Source: Streptomyces sp. Root1304 (GTDB taxonomy: Bacteria; Actinomycetota; Actinomycetes; Streptomycetales; Streptomycetaceae). Taken from it: a stretch of DNA of 33,957 nt. Positions 14,592 to 23,501 of the stretch are shown here, in pieces. Both the position numbers and the translations under genes were made by a program. The notes beneath the pieces were generated by a model. The model had not been told where the DNA came from, did no database searches, and saw only the letters and a program-made list of their open reading frames with translations. The stretch spans positions 156,720-190,676 of the forward strand of contig NZ_LMEP01000005.1 in assembly GCF_001426405.1 (NCBI RefSeq), given 5' to 3'. How positions within the stretch are numbered: position 1 is the first letter of the stretch; the number at the start of each line of letters is the position of its first letter.

Positions 14592-15209
14592 ATGACCGCC
14601 TCCACCACCCTCCGCGATGTGATCGGCCTGCCCCAGGAGCTGCCGCGCCTCGCCGACGCGACCCTGATCCTCATCGACTTCCAGAACACCTACCGCACCG
14701 GCGTCATGCGCCTCGACGGTGCCGAGAAGGCCCTCGCCGCCGGAGCGCGCCTGCTCGCCGCCGCCCGCGCCGCCGGCACTCCGGTCGTGCACGTCGTCAA
14801 CGACGGCGGCGAGGGCACCCCGTACGACATCCGGGCCGAGATCGGCGCGATCAGCGACGAGGTCGCCCCCGTCGAGGGCGAGAAGGTCGTCGTCAAGCAG
14901 TTCCCGAACGCCTTCCACGCCACCGACCTCGAAGAGACCCTCAAGGACCTCGGCGCGGGCGGCGACCTCGTCATCGCCGGGTTCATGACGCACATGTGCG
15001 TCCTCTTCACCGCGCAGGGCGCCTTCAACCTCGGCTACCGCCCGACCGTGGTCGCCGAGGCCACCGCGACCCGCTCCCTGGAGGCCCCGGACGGCACCGT
15101 CGTCGCCTCGGACGTGCTCCACACGGCCGGACTGACCACCGTCGCCGACCTGTTCGGCACGGTGGCCCGTACGGTCGACGAACTGGTGGCCGCCACCCCG
15201 GCCGGCTGA
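14592..15209 (+). CDS. Isochorismatase-family cysteine hydrolase
   Basis: The 205-residue enzyme carries the family's catalytic triad in order: ILIDFQN (D29), VVKQFPNAF (K102) and GFMTHMCV (C136). The MTHMCV motif is typical of amidohydrolase-type members such as nicotinamidase- or N-carbamoyl-hydrolase-like enzymes rather than true isochorismatases, whose catalytic position is not Cys. It probably hydrolyses a C-N bond in a small amide; the substrate is unknown. AAAGGAA precedes the ATG. It stands alone under the divergent TetR repressor, suggesting an inducible detoxification or catabolic step rather than a core step of the cluster to the left. Confidence 0.9.
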   Translation: MTASTTLRDVIGLPQELPRLADATLILIDFQNTYRTGVMRLDGAEKALAAGARLLAAARAAGTPVVHVVNDGGEGTPYDIRAEIGAISDEVAPVEGEKVVVKQFPNAFHATDLEETLKDLGAGGDLVIAGFMTHMCVLFTAQGAFNLGYRPTVVAEATATRSLEAPDGTVVASDVLHTAGLTTVADLFGTVARTVDELVAATPAG

Positions 15210-15367
15210 CCGCCGGTCACCGTCCGCGCCCCCGGGAGTTCACCCGAGGTGTACCGGAAGACCGCCTGATGATCGGTTACGGGTCGCCCGCCTCGGCGGT
15301 AATGGCGGTCGGCCCGTGACGGTTCCAGCTCCGGGCGTTCCCGTTCCGTGCGCCCCTTGGAGGACGT

Positions 15368-17962
15368 GTGCCCCCCGCCGCCGAGACCCTGCTCGACGAG
15401 GTCGACGGCGAGGAGGGCACGGGCGGCCCGCCCCGGGCCCGCGGCCCCCGCCGGGCCCTGCGCTCCCCGGCGCTCGCGGGGCCGCTCTCCGCCGCCCTGC
15501 TCACCGCCGTCCTGCTCTGCCTCGCCACCCGGCTCTCCCGTACGTACCCCTTCGGGCCGGTGACCAGGAACATCGTCGACCTCGGCCAGCAGTACCTGCC
15601 GTTCCACGCGTACTGGCGCTCGTTCCTCCTCGGCGAGACCCACGGCGACGCCTTCCTCAACTGGAACTCCGGCTTCGGCTCCAACTTCCTCGGGGACATC
15701 GGCACCTATCTGAGCAGCCCCTTCGACCTGCTCGTCGTGCTCTTCCCGGCGGACCGGATCGAACTCGCCCTGTACGTCGTCACCGCCGCCAAGATCACCG
15801 CCGCCGGCGCCGCGATGGCGCTGCTGCTCCTGCGGCTGCGCCCCGGCCCGTGGCCGGTCGCCGCCGTGCTGGGCACCGCGTACGCGCTCTCCGGCTGGAC
15901 CTTCAACTACGGCGCCACCGTCCCGATGTGGCTCGACGGCCTCGTCGCCTTCCCGCTGCTCTGCCTGGTCGGCGAGTGGGCCCGCACCGGACGACGCCCC
16001 GTCCTCGGGCCGCTGGTCGTCGCCCTCGCCTGGACCGCCAACTTCTACACGGCGTACATGGCGACGCTCGGCGCCGCCGTCTTCCTCGTCGTACGGCTCC
16101 TCACGGCCGAGGAGAGCGCCACCGCCCGGCAGCGCCTCATCGGCGCGCTGCGCGCCGCGCGCGGAGTCCTCATCGGCATCGGGCTCGCCGCACCCCTCGT
16201 CGTGGTGATCTTCCTCGCGACGAAGGTCGCCGACCCCACCCCCGCGACCACCTTCGCGCCGGCGGCCTGGACGGACGTCCTCGCCCGGTTCCTGCCGGCC
16301 ACCGCGAGCGTCGCGAGCCCCGCCCTCTTCATCGGCACCCCCGCACTCGCCCTCGCCCTCACCCTGCCTTTCAACCGGTCCGTCGCCCCGCGCGTCCGGG
16401 CCGGCTGGACGGCTGCGGTCGTCCTGGTCACGCTCTCCCTCCAGTGGGAGCCGACGCATCTCGTCTGGCACGCCGGGGCGTCGCCCAACGGCATTCCGTA
16501 CCGCCAGACCTTCGTCCTGTGCGGGCTGCTGCTCGTCGCCGCCTGGTTCTCGGGCGCCGGGGGCGTGCCGCGACCCGTCGCACTCCTCGGGGGCGGCGCG
16601 CTGCTCGGGATGCTGGCCTGGGCGGCCCGGGGGAGCGTGGACATCGACCCGTGGACCTTCCCCGCCTTCGGCACGGCCGCCGCGCCGGCCCTCGCCGCCG
16701 TCCTGCTCGCGCTGCCGGGCGCACGCCGGGCCGCGGCCCGGGCGACGGACCCCACGCGTCCGGAGTCCGCCGCGAGTACCTCCGTACGGTGGCGCACCGC
16801 GCGCGTACTGCCCGTTCTCGCCCTCGCGCTGCTCGTCGCCGCCCAGGCGGGCGAGGCCGTCGTCACCGGCAAGCGGATCGAGGAGCAACAGCGCGACAAG
16901 GTCTCCTGGTCGCCCAGGATCGGCCCCTGGCACACGGCCGTCGCCGAGGAGGTGGCCCGCGCGGACGCCTGGCCCCGCCACCGGACCGACCCCGGCGAGG
17001 TCCCCGGCGGCAACGACGTCCTGCTCGTCGGGGGGCAGGGCCCCGACTACTACAGCAGCCTCACCGCCGACGTGACCTCCCGCACCCTGGCCTCCCTCGG
17101 CTTCGGCTACTACGCCAAGGGCCGGCACCCGGTCACCCTCGACAACCCCGTGACGGACGCGCTGTTCTCCATCGGCACCCGGATCCGCTCGACGCCGGAC
17201 GGGCCGCTGCGCCAGGACCGGGCGCCCCGTGCCGCGGTGTCCGTCGCCACCACCCCCGTACCGCCGCTCGTCACCGTACGGCCCTCGGCCCGCCCGCCCG
17301 CCGCCTCCGGGGACTCGGCCTTCGCCGTCCAGGAACGCCTGCTCGGTGCCTCCGTGTACGAGCTGCCGCCCGTCGCCCGCACCGGACGGACCCTCACCGC
17401 CCGGTGCCCGGCGGGCTCCCGGGCCTGGTTCTGGGCGCCCGAGTACAAGGGCTCGGCGACCCTCGCGGGGGAGCGGCCCGTGGACTTCGAGGGCAAGCCG
17501 CCCTCCGTCCGCGCGCCGATGCGGGCCCTCGGCGCCGTCCCGGCGTCCGGAGAGGTGCGGATCGCCCTGGAACCCGAGGGCAGGCCGCGGCTGCCGCGCC
17601 AGCCCGTCGGCTGCCTGGTGCCGGACCGGCTCGACACCGCCGTACGCGGGCTGACCGACACCGGCGCCACCCGGGTGCGCGCCACCGGGCACACCGTCAC
17701 CGCCGAACTGCCCCCGGGCAGCACCGGCACCGCCGTGCTCGCCGTGCCCCGCATCTCGGGCTGGAGCTGCGCCGCCGGTGACGCGGAACCCCGCCCCGCG
17801 CGCGCGTACGGCGGGCTCGTCGCCGTCCCGCTCGACGGGCGGGCGAGCACGGTCACCTGCTCCTTCCGGCCCCCGGGCCTCCGTCTCGGCGGCGCGGTCG
17901 GCGCGGCCGCCCTGCTCGCCCTCCTCGTGACGGGGGTCCTGCACCGGCGGACCCGCCGGTGA
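15368..17962 (+). CDS. YfhO-family polytopic membrane protein
   Basis: An 864-residue integral membrane protein (PF09586 type), starting at GTG 15368 behind TTGGAGGAC. After a 30-residue Arg/Pro-rich cytoplasmic N-terminus there are about a dozen hydrophobic helices to roughly residue 500 (for example GPLSAALLTAVLLCLATRL and VLIGIGLAAPLVVVIFLA). The conserved DLGQQYLPFHAYW and NWNSGFGSNFLGDIGTYLSSPF loops typical of YfhO follow the first helix. A large extracytoplasmic domain then runs to a final helix near 843 (LGGAVGAAALLALLVTGVL). YfhO proteins in Firmicutes are GT-C-type enzymes that decorate cell-wall polymers from lipid-linked sugars. The two following glycosyltransferase genes support an envelope glycopolymer role. 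Confidence 0.88.
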   Translation: MPPAAETLLDEVDGEEGTGGPPRARGPRRALRSPALAGPLSAALLTAVLLCLATRLSRTYPFGPVTRNIVDLGQQYLPFHAYWRSFLLGETHGDAFLNWNSGFGSNFLGDIGTYLSSPFDLLVVLFPADRIELALYVVTAAKITAAGAAMALLLLRLRPGPWPVAAVLGTAYALSGWTFNYGATVPMWLDGLVAFPLLCLVGEWARTGRRPVLGPLVVALAWTANFYTAYMATLGAAVFLVVRLLTAEESATARQRLIGALRAARGVLIGIGLAAPLVVVIFLATKVADPTPATTFAPAAWTDVLARFLPATASVASPALFIGTPALALALTLPFNRSVAPRVRAGWTAAVVLVTLSLQWEPTHLVWHAGASPNGIPYRQTFVLCGLLLVAAWFSGAGGVPRPVALLGGGALLGMLAWAARGSVDIDPWTFPAFGTAAAPALAAVLLALPGARRAAARATDPTRPESAASTSVRWRTARVLPVLALALLVAAQAGEAVVTGKRIEEQQRDKVSWSPRIGPWHTAVAEEVARADAWPRHRTDPGEVPGGNDVLLVGGQGPDYYSSLTADVTSRTLASLGFGYYAKGRHPVTLDNPVTDALFSIGTRIRSTPDGPLRQDRAPRAAVSVATTPVPPLVTVRPSARPPAASGDSAFAVQERLLGASVYELPPVARTGRTLTARCPAGSRAWFWAPEYKGSATLAGERPVDFEGKPPSVRAPMRALGAVPASGEVRIALEPEGRPRLPRQPVGCLVPDRLDTAVRGLTDTGATRVRATGHTVTAELPPGSTGTAVLAVPRISGWSCAAGDAEPRPARAYGGLVAVPLDGRASTVTCSFRPPGLRLGGAVGAAALLALLVTGVLHRRTRR

Positions 17963-18103
17963 ACCGACTTCCCCACGGCCTTTCCACGGAGGACGACAAG
18001 AGTTCACCCGGAGTGCACGCTCGGATCGTTCGCCCGGAAAAGTGGAGCGTTAACCTGCCCGCCGTAGCGGCGTTTAACTATTCGATTCAGTTGGGGATCC
18101 CGA
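17963..18103. other. A/T-richer leader before the glycosyltransferase genes
   Basis: No gene is present. It contains the spaced repeats GCGTTAAC (18047-18054) and GCGTTTAAC (18069-18077), then a run of A/T-rich bases and the GGGGA ribosome site. It may hold a promoter separate from the YfhO gene. No terminator was recognised after YfhO. Confidence 0.4.
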
Positions 18104-19069
18104 GTGCCGAAACTGTCCGTCGTCGTACCGTTCCACAATGTCGGGGCATACGCTCCCGACACCCTGCGCAGTCTCGCGAACAACGCGGATCCGGAATTCG
18201 AATTCCTGCTGATCGACGACTGCTCGACGGACGACACCCCGGAAACCCTCGACCGCTGGCGCGACCGTCTTCCGAATTCCACCGTCATCCGGCACGAGAA
18301 GAACAGCGGCGTCGCCCAGGCGCGTAACACCGGGATCGACGCCGCACGCGGCGACTACATCACCTTCCTCGACGGCGACGACTGGTACGCACCCGGCCAC
18401 CTCAGCGCCACCGTCGCCGGAATCGACCGCCTGGGCTGCGATTTCGCCCGGACCGACCACGTCCTCTCGGAAGGCAGGAAGCGGCAGATCCGCTACGCCC
18501 CCGCCAAGCGCCGCGACACCGTCATGGACCCCAGGGACGGAATCTCGCCCGCCAGCATGGTGACGATGGTGGACTATCCGTTCGTCCCCTTCGGTATCTA
18601 CAGCGCCCGGCTCTTCGAGAACGGCGCCTCGCGTTTCGAGACCTCCCTCAGAACGGCCGAGGACCGCCTCTGGATCTGGCGGCTCCACCTCAAGGCCCGT
18701 ACCTTCGCGGCCCTTTCCCTGCACGGCGTCTTCTACCGGCGCGGTGTCACGACCTCGCTCACCCAGATCACCGACAACCGGCAGCTCGACTTCATTCCGT
18801 CGTACGACCTCCTGCTCGACGACGTGTCCCGGGACGCGGAGGCGGACCGGTTCCTCCCGAAAGCGGTCCGCACGTACTGCGCGATGATCGCCTTCCACAT
18901 GGGCAAGGTCGAGAAGTACGAGCCCGCCGTCGCCAAGCGGCTCCGCGCCGACGTCGGCGACGCGCTGCACCGGATGCCGCAGCAGGTCCTCGACGAGACC
19001 CTGGCCACCATGGACACCCCCCGCAGCACCCTCCTCCGGAGCCTGCGCGACACCGGAAGGACCGCCTGA
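18104..19069 (+). CDS. Family 2 glycosyltransferase
   Basis: A 321-residue cytoplasmic-face inverting glycosyltransferase with the GT-A fold. The start is GTG 18104 with GGGGA upstream. Landmarks are LSVVVPFHNVGAY (4-16), the nucleotide-binding IDDCSTDD (37-44), NSGVAQARNTGIDAARGDY (67-85) and the metal-binding FLDGDDWY (88-95), then an acidic TAEDRLWIWRL near the expected ED catalytic-base region (about 185). Such enzymes add a sugar from a nucleotide donor to a lipid or polymer acceptor. It is four bases upstream of the polysialyltransferase-family gene, and the pair forms an operon probably concerned with an acidic surface polysaccharide. The donor sugar cannot be inferred. Confidence 0.92.
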   Translation: MPKLSVVVPFHNVGAYAPDTLRSLANNADPEFEFLLIDDCSTDDTPETLDRWRDRLPNSTVIRHEKNSGVAQARNTGIDAARGDYITFLDGDDWYAPGHLSATVAGIDRLGCDFARTDHVLSEGRKRQIRYAPAKRRDTVMDPRDGISPASMVTMVDYPFVPFGIYSARLFENGASRFETSLRTAEDRLWIWRLHLKARTFAALSLHGVFYRRGVTTSLTQITDNRQLDFIPSYDLLLDDVSRDAEADRFLPKAVRTYCAMIAFHMGKVEKYEPAVAKRLRADVGDALHRMPQQVLDETLATMDTPRSTLLRSLRDTGRTA

Positions 19070-19072
19070 CCC

Positions 19073-20446
19073 ATGGCCCCCGCCCCCGCCGCCCCGGCCG
19101 TCCCCGACCACCGGCCGGTCCAGATCTTCCAGGTCTCCACCCTGTACGGCGCCGCCACCCTCGCCGCCGCGCTCGACGCCGGACGGTTCGGCCCCCGGGA
19201 GGACGCCCGCAGGCTCCTGCTGATCTCGCGCAACGCCGAGATCCCGGAGACCGCGCTGCGCCTGGAGACCATGACCGGCTACGAGCGGATCGCCGCCCGC
19301 TTCGACGGCACCCTCGACTGGAACGAGACGATCCACCCGTACCACCCCGCCGCCTGGGCCCCCCGCCCCGAGGAGGCACCGCTCTGGCAGCGCGTCCTGC
19401 GCACCGCCTGGGGCCTCGGCGCCGCCCCGGTGGAGCTGATCGTGGAATCCATCCAGGTCAACCCCGCCAAGGCGCTCGCCGGCACCTTCCCCGAGAGCGC
19501 CCTGCACGTCTACGCGGACGGCCTCATGAGCTACGGCCCGACCCGCAACGACCTCGCGCAGTCGATCGCCTGCCGCATCCGGCGGGTCCTCCACCTCGAC
19601 CTGGTGCCGGGGCTCCGGCCCCTCCTCCTGAGCGAGTACGGGGTGGAGCCCGAGCTCGTCCCCGACGACGCCTTCCGCGCGGTGCTCGCCGAGATCGCGG
19701 AGGCGGCGGCCGAGGACCCGGACATCGCGCGCGCGGCAGCCGCCGAGCCCACCGCCCTGCTGCTCGGCCAGTACCTCGCCGCCCTCGGCCTCCTCACCGC
19801 CGAGGAGGAGGAGGACCTGCACGTGCGGATGCTGCGCGGCGCCGTCGCCGACGGACACCGCTCGGTGGTCTTCAAGCCCCATCCGACCGCGCCCCCCAGC
19901 TACTCCCTGGCCCTCCAGGAGGAGGCGGACCGGTCCGGCGTACGGCTCACCGTCCTCGACGGGCCGCTGCTCGCCGAGACCTTCTACGAGCGGTGCGCGC
20001 CCCGGCTCGTCGTCGGGTGCTTCTCCACGGCGATGCTCACCGCCGCCGTGTACTACGACATCCCCGTCGCGCGCGTGGGCACGGCCGAGGTCCTCGAACG
20101 GCTCACCCCCTTCGAGAACAGCAACCGCATCCCCCTCACCGTCGTCGACCACCTCCTGCCCGACCTGGAGCGGGGCGAGGCGCCGAAGGTCCCGGGACCG
20201 GCACCGGACTCGCTCACGCCGCTGGTCCGCGCCGTCGGCTACTGCATGCGGCACAAGATCCATCCGGGCCTGCGCGAGGAGACCACCCGCTTCCTCGCCG
20301 CGCACCACGCGGAACCGGGCACGGCGCACCACTTCACCGCCGAACGCCTCGGCGAGCTGGGCCTGCCGGGCGGTGCGCCCGCCCCGGCCCGGGGCGGCGC
20401 GGCCTCCCGCCTCCGCAGGACGCTCGTCCGGTCACGACGGGGCTGA
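19073..20446 (+). CDS. Alpha-2,8-polysialyltransferase-family protein (PF07388 type)
   Basis: The 457-residue protein shows the bacterial sialyltransferase motif set: an (A)DG motif in LHVYADGLMSYG (D149-G150), where D/E-D/E-G supplies the catalytic base; the HP motif in VVFKPHPTAPP (H270-P271), which binds CMP; and the Ser/Thr motif GCFSTAML (S318). A short Pro/Ala N-terminus and a basic C-terminal tail (RLRRTLVRSRRG) may aid membrane association. The family makes polysialic acid in pathogens. In actinomycetes similar genes occur beside GT2 genes and may make ulosonic-acid (Kdn/teichulosonic-type) wall polymers. No sialate or Kdn synthesis genes are in this window. It follows the GT2 gene after three bases. 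Confidence 0.82.
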   Translation: MAPAPAAPAVPDHRPVQIFQVSTLYGAATLAAALDAGRFGPREDARRLLLISRNAEIPETALRLETMTGYERIAARFDGTLDWNETIHPYHPAAWAPRPEEAPLWQRVLRTAWGLGAAPVELIVESIQVNPAKALAGTFPESALHVYADGLMSYGPTRNDLAQSIACRIRRVLHLDLVPGLRPLLLSEYGVEPELVPDDAFRAVLAEIAEAAAEDPDIARAAAAEPTALLLGQYLAALGLLTAEEEEDLHVRMLRGAVADGHRSVVFKPHPTAPPSYSLALQEEADRSGVRLTVLDGPLLAETFYERCAPRLVVGCFSTAMLTAAVYYDIPVARVGTAEVLERLTPFENSNRIPLTVVDHLLPDLERGEAPKVPGPAPDSLTPLVRAVGYCMRHKIHPGLREETTRFLAAHHAEPGTAHHFTAERLGELGLPGGAPAPARGGAASRLRRTLVRSRRG

Positions 20447-20486
20447 GCGGACCGGGGTGGACCGGCGCGGACCGGGGCGCAGGGAC

Positions 20487-20509
20487 GGGCGGGCCGCGCC
20501 GGCCCGCCC
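20487..20509. terminator. Perfect hairpin after the polysialyltransferase-family gene
   Basis: GGGCGGGCCG (20487-20496) and CGGCCCGCCC (20500-20509) pair perfectly around a three-base loop. It lies between convergent genes and can serve both strands. Confidence 0.75.
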
Positions 20510-20555
20510 GCGTCAACCGGAACGGCGTCACGTCAGCCCCGCCCGCGTCAACCGG
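20503..20555. repeat. 18-base direct repeat, two copies 35 bases apart
   Basis: The same 18 bases, ending in GTCAACCGG, occur at 20503-20520 and 20538-20555 between convergent genes. The first copy overlaps the terminator. No coding role is seen. Confidence 0.7.
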
Positions 20556-20580
20556 TGAGGCCCCCGTCAGCCCGTACGTG

Positions 20581-21354
20581 TCACGGCGCGGCGGACCTGA
20601 CGAGGCTGAAGACCGCCCCTTCCAGGTCCGTCACCAGGGCCAGCCGTCCCGCCCTCGCGTCGCACGGCGGGCGCAGCACCTGGCCGCCGAGTTCCGCGAC
20701 GAGCCCGGCGCTTGCGTCCACGTCCGCGACCTCGAAGTACGTCATCCAGTGCGGGCCCCGGTCGCGCGGCAGCTCGTTGCCGACGCCGTGGAGGGAAGCC
20801 ACCGGGTCCCCGCCCACCCGGAGTGTCGCGTAGTCGTCGTCGGCGGACTCGACCGGCTCCACCTCGTAGCCGAAGACCGACCGGTAGAACTTGCCGACCG
20901 ATGACGACTCGTACGTCAGCAGCTCGTTCCACACCGGGGTCCCCGGCGGTCCGGCCGCCGCCGTGCCGTGGTGCGCCGCCGCCTCCCAGACGCCGAAGAC
21001 CGCGCCGACGGGGTCGGAACAGATCGCCATCCGGCCGGCCTCGCCCGCGTCGAGCGGGCCCACCGCCACGGTGCCGCCGCAGCAGCGGATGCTCTCGGCG
21101 GTCTCGTCGGCGTCGGCGGTGGCCAGATACGGCGTCCAGGCGATCCGCAGGTGCCGGTCGGGCGGCAGCTGGCCGATGCCCGCCACCTCCCGGCCGTCGA
21201 GCAGCGCGCGCACGTACGGGCCGAGATGCTGTGGCCCGGGCACGAACTCCCAGCCGAAGAGCGCGTTGTAGAACTCCTGGGTGGCGTCAAGCCCGTGCAC
21301 CATCAGGCTCACCCAACAGGGTGTGCCGGGTGTGCGCCGAGTCGCCTCGGTCAT
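20581..21354 (-). CDS. Two-domain VOC (glyoxalase/bleomycin-resistance-like) protein
   Basis: The 257-residue protein contains two VOC modules in tandem. The first (about 12-125) starts CWVSLMVHGLDATQEFYNALFGWEF and ends CSDPVGAVFGVWEA. The second (about 138-255) starts VWNELLTYESSSVGKFYRSVFGYEV and ends VTDLEGAVFSLVR. Streptomyces carry several such proteins, often annotated as hydroxylases (CFP-30/27 kDa antigen-like), but the usual metal-binding His/Glu residues are mostly replaced, so catalysis is doubtful. The ATG at 21352-21354 has GAGGAGA about eight bases upstream. It is divergent from the sulfurtransferase gene. A binding or resistance role is as likely as an enzymatic one. Confidence 0.88.
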   Translation of the reverse strand: MTEATRRTPGTPCWVSLMVHGLDATQEFYNALFGWEFVPGPQHLGPYVRALLDGREVAGIGQLPPDRHLRIAWTPYLATADADETAESIRCCGGTVAVGPLDAGEAGRMAICSDPVGAVFGVWEAAAHHGTAAAGPPGTPVWNELLTYESSSVGKFYRSVFGYEVEPVESADDDYATLRVGGDPVASLHGVGNELPRDRGPHWMTYFEVADVDASAGLVAELGGQVLRPPCDARAGRLALVTDLEGAVFSLVRSAAP

Positions 21355-21536
21355 CGTGACTCTCTCCTCGGACCATCGTCGTGGCCGTGTCCTGCCGTGT
21401 CCCGTCCGCATGGTGTCACCGACGGGGCCGCGGCGTGCCCTGGTCGCACCAAAGAGTGGCGCGATCCCGCCGTGATGACGCGGGGCGGAGGCCGGGTCCT
21501 CGTCCGCGGCCGTGCGGCTGCGCGAGGATGGCACCC

Positions 21537-22364
21537 ATGAAGCCCATCATCTCCGCAAGCGAACTGCTGAGCGAGTCGGCCGGGGCCCGGCCGCCGGTCC
21601 TCCTGGACGTCCGCTGGACGCTGGGCGGCCCGCCCGGACGACCGGTGTACGAGGCCGGGCACCTGCCCGGAGCGGTCTACGTCGACCTGGACACGGAGCT
21701 CGCGGGCCCGCCCGGGAGCGGCGGGCGCCACCCGCTGCCCGACCCGGCGGCCTTCGGGGCGGCGATGCGCCGTGCGGGGGTCTCGGCGGACACCCCGGTC
21801 GTCGTCTACGACGGCGGCCTCGGCTGGGCCGCGGCCCGCGCCTGGTGGCTGCTCCGCTGGGCGGGCCACCGGGACGTGCGGGTGCTCGACGGGGGTCTCG
21901 CGGCCTGGACGGGGGAGCTCACGGAGAAGGTCCCCGCGCCGGAGCCGGGCGACTTCCGGCCGGAGCCGGGCGCCCTGGGGCTGCTGGACACGGACGGCGC
22001 GGCGGCACTCCCCCGTTCGGGGCTGCTGCTCGACGCGCGGGCGGCCGAGCGCTACCGGGGGGACGTGGAGCCCATCGACCGGGTCGGCGGGCACATTCCG
22101 GGCGCGGTCTCCGCGCCGACCACCGAGAACGTCGACGGGGAGGGACGCTTCCTGGGCGCCGACACCCTGCGGGACCGTTTCACCGCCCTCGGCGCCGCCG
22201 AGGGGAGGCCGGTCGCGGTCTACTGCGGCTCGGGGGTCTCCGGCGCCCATGAGGTCCTGGCCCTGGAGGTCGCCGGCATCCCGGCCGCCCTCTACGCCGG
22301 ATCCTGGTCGGAGTGGTCCGCCGACCCGGCCCGCCCGGTGGCCACGGGCCCGGACCCGCAGTAA
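21537..22364 (+). CDS. sseA: Thiosulfate/3-mercaptopyruvate sulfurtransferase (two rhodanese domains)
   Basis: Transfers sulfur from thiosulfate or mercaptopyruvate to a thiophilic acceptor such as cyanide or thioredoxin. The 275 residues form two rhodanese domains. The inactive N-terminal one spans about 5-128 (VLLDVRWTLGG, AGHLPGAVYVDLD, VVVYDGG). The catalytic C-terminal one (about 145-270) has LLLDARAAERYRGD, GGHIPGAVSAP and the active-site loop YCGSGVSG with C230. CGSGV(T/S) resembles the mercaptopyruvate-type loop. I start at ATG 21537, preceded by GAGGATG; an ATG three codons earlier is possible. A strong hairpin follows. From memory the neighbouring sepH gene is next to this gene in S. 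coelicolor too. Confidence 0.92.
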   Translation: MKPIISASELLSESAGARPPVLLDVRWTLGGPPGRPVYEAGHLPGAVYVDLDTELAGPPGSGGRHPLPDPAAFGAAMRRAGVSADTPVVVYDGGLGWAAARAWWLLRWAGHRDVRVLDGGLAAWTGELTEKVPAPEPGDFRPEPGALGLLDTDGAAALPRSGLLLDARAAERYRGDVEPIDRVGGHIPGAVSAPTTENVDGEGRFLGADTLRDRFTALGAAEGRPVAVYCGSGVSGAHEVLALEVAGIPAALYAGSWSEWSADPARPVATGPDPQ

Positions 22365-22376
22365 CGGAGGCACGAG

Positions 22377-22411
22377 AGCGGGGCCCGCACCGATCCGGCG
22401 CGGGCCCCGCT
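22377..22411. terminator. Bidirectional terminator between sseA and sepH
   Basis: AGCGGGGCCCGC (22377-22388) and GCGGGCCCCGCT (22400-22411) form a perfect 12-base stem with an 11-base loop, between two convergent genes. Confidence 0.85.
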
Positions 22412-22454
22412 CCCGTACGACTACGACTACGACCACGGCATGGGCCGTGCTCCG

Positions 22455-23501
22455 TCAGTCCTGCTTCTTCCTGCGCGTGCCGAAGACGATCTCGTCCCAG
22501 CTGGGGACCGCCGCCCGGCGGCCCGGACGGACCCCGTCCGCCTCGGCCTGGCGGTCCGTGGTCCCGGTGAGCCGGTCCCGGTGCCCCGAGACGGCGCGCG
22601 GCATCAGCACATCGGCGTACGCGGAACCGGCACCCGCCGAAGCGGCCGTCGCCGGCGGTTCCTCCGCCTCGGCCTCCTCCGCCGGCTCCGTGTCCGTGGG
22701 CTCGGGCACGATCATGTCGCCGCGGAAGCTCGGTACGGCCTCCAGCAGGCTGGTGAGCGAGTCCCGCTCCTCCTCCGGCTCGACCGGGGCGGAAGCGGAG
22801 GCGGACGCCCGCTCCAGCTGCCGGTGGTCGAGCTGGCGGTCCAGGGCGCGGTCCAGCGGCCGGTCCCTGGGCAGCCGGGCGATGCGCGGCACGAAGGGGA
22901 AGCTCGGTTCCGGCGCGGCCGCGATCGTGTCGTCGGTCTCGCCGATCAGCGCACGGGCCTCGTCGTCCACGGCCTGGACGAGCCGCCGGGGCGGGTCGTA
23001 CGTCCAGCTGGCGGTGTGGACCTCGCCCGCGACGCGGTAGACGAGCAGCACCTCCCAGGTGCCGTCGTCCCGCCGCCAGGAGTCCCACTGCACGGTGTCC
23101 TTCTCGGCGCCGCGCAGCAGCAGTCGCTCCTGCACCGCCTCGCCGAGCTGGGGACCGCTGTTCTCGCCGGGCCTGCGGACCGGGGTCTTGCGGGCGCGCT
23201 CGGCCATGAAGGCGCGCTCCGCGAGCACGGGGCCCTCGAAGCGGCGTACGCGATCGACGGGGATGCCGGCGAGCTGGGCGACCTCCTCGGCGGAGGCACC
23301 GGCCCTTATGCGCGCCTGGATGTCACGGGGGCGGAGGTGGCTCTCCACCTCGATCTCGATCTGGCCGAGGCGCGCGCGGTCGTTGCGCACGGCGGCGCGC
23401 AGCCGCTCGTCGATCGGAAGTGTGTACTCCGTGCTGTCAGCAGCCTTCAGCACCAGTCGTGTGCCGTCGTTGGAGACGGCCACGACACGCAGTTCGGGCA
23501 T
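22455..23501 (-). CDS. sepH: Septation protein SepH (DUF3071)
   Basis: An actinobacterial cell-division protein that binds FtsZ and promotes assembly of division septa, including sporulation septa. The 348-residue length and the start MPELRVVAVSNDGTRLVLKA match the family. The conserved N-terminal DUF3071 domain (about 1-170) contains the helix-turn-helix stretch RPRDIQARIRAGASAEEVAQ, then AGIPVDRVRRFEGPVLAER and WDSWRRDDGTWEVLLVY. The C-terminal half is low complexity with acidic, Ala/Pro and RDRPLDRALDRQLDHRQLER repeats, and ends in a basic RKKQD tail. The start is ATG 23499-23501 with GGGAGG upstream on the minus strand. A perfect palindrome lies about 165 bases upstream. Confidence 0.95.
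   Translation of the reverse strand: MPELRVVAVSNDGTRLVLKAADSTEYTLPIDERLRAAVRNDRARLGQIEIEVESHLRPRDIQARIRAGASAEEVAQLAGIPVDRVRRFEGPVLAERAFMAERARKTPVRRPGENSGPQLGEAVQERLLLRGAEKDTVQWDSWRRDDGTWEVLLVYRVAGEVHTASWTYDPPRRLVQAVDDEARALIGETDDTIAAAPEPSFPFVPRIARLPRDRPLDRALDRQLDHRQLERASASASAPVEPEEERDSLTSLLEAVPSFRGDMIVPEPTDTEPAEEAEAEEPPATAASAGAGSAYADVLMPRAVSGHRDRLTGTTDRQAEADGVRPGRRAAVPSWDEIVFGTRRKKQD

Noticed and set aside
14592..15209. Isochorismatase of a catechol siderophore pathway
   Set aside because: No isochorismate synthase, DHB dehydrogenase or NRPS nearby; the catalytic Cys and TetR pairing fit a stand-alone cysteine hydrolase.
15035..18007. 990-aa open frame on the minus strand across the hydrolase and YfhO genes
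   Set aside because: Low-complexity Gly/Arg/Asp sequence typical of an antisense frame in high-GC DNA; the plus-strand genes have motifs, membrane helices and ribosome sites.
18074..20332. 752-aa minus-strand frame opposite the glycosyltransferase genes
   Set aside because: No family motifs; composition is a shadow of the GT2 and polysialyltransferase-family genes.
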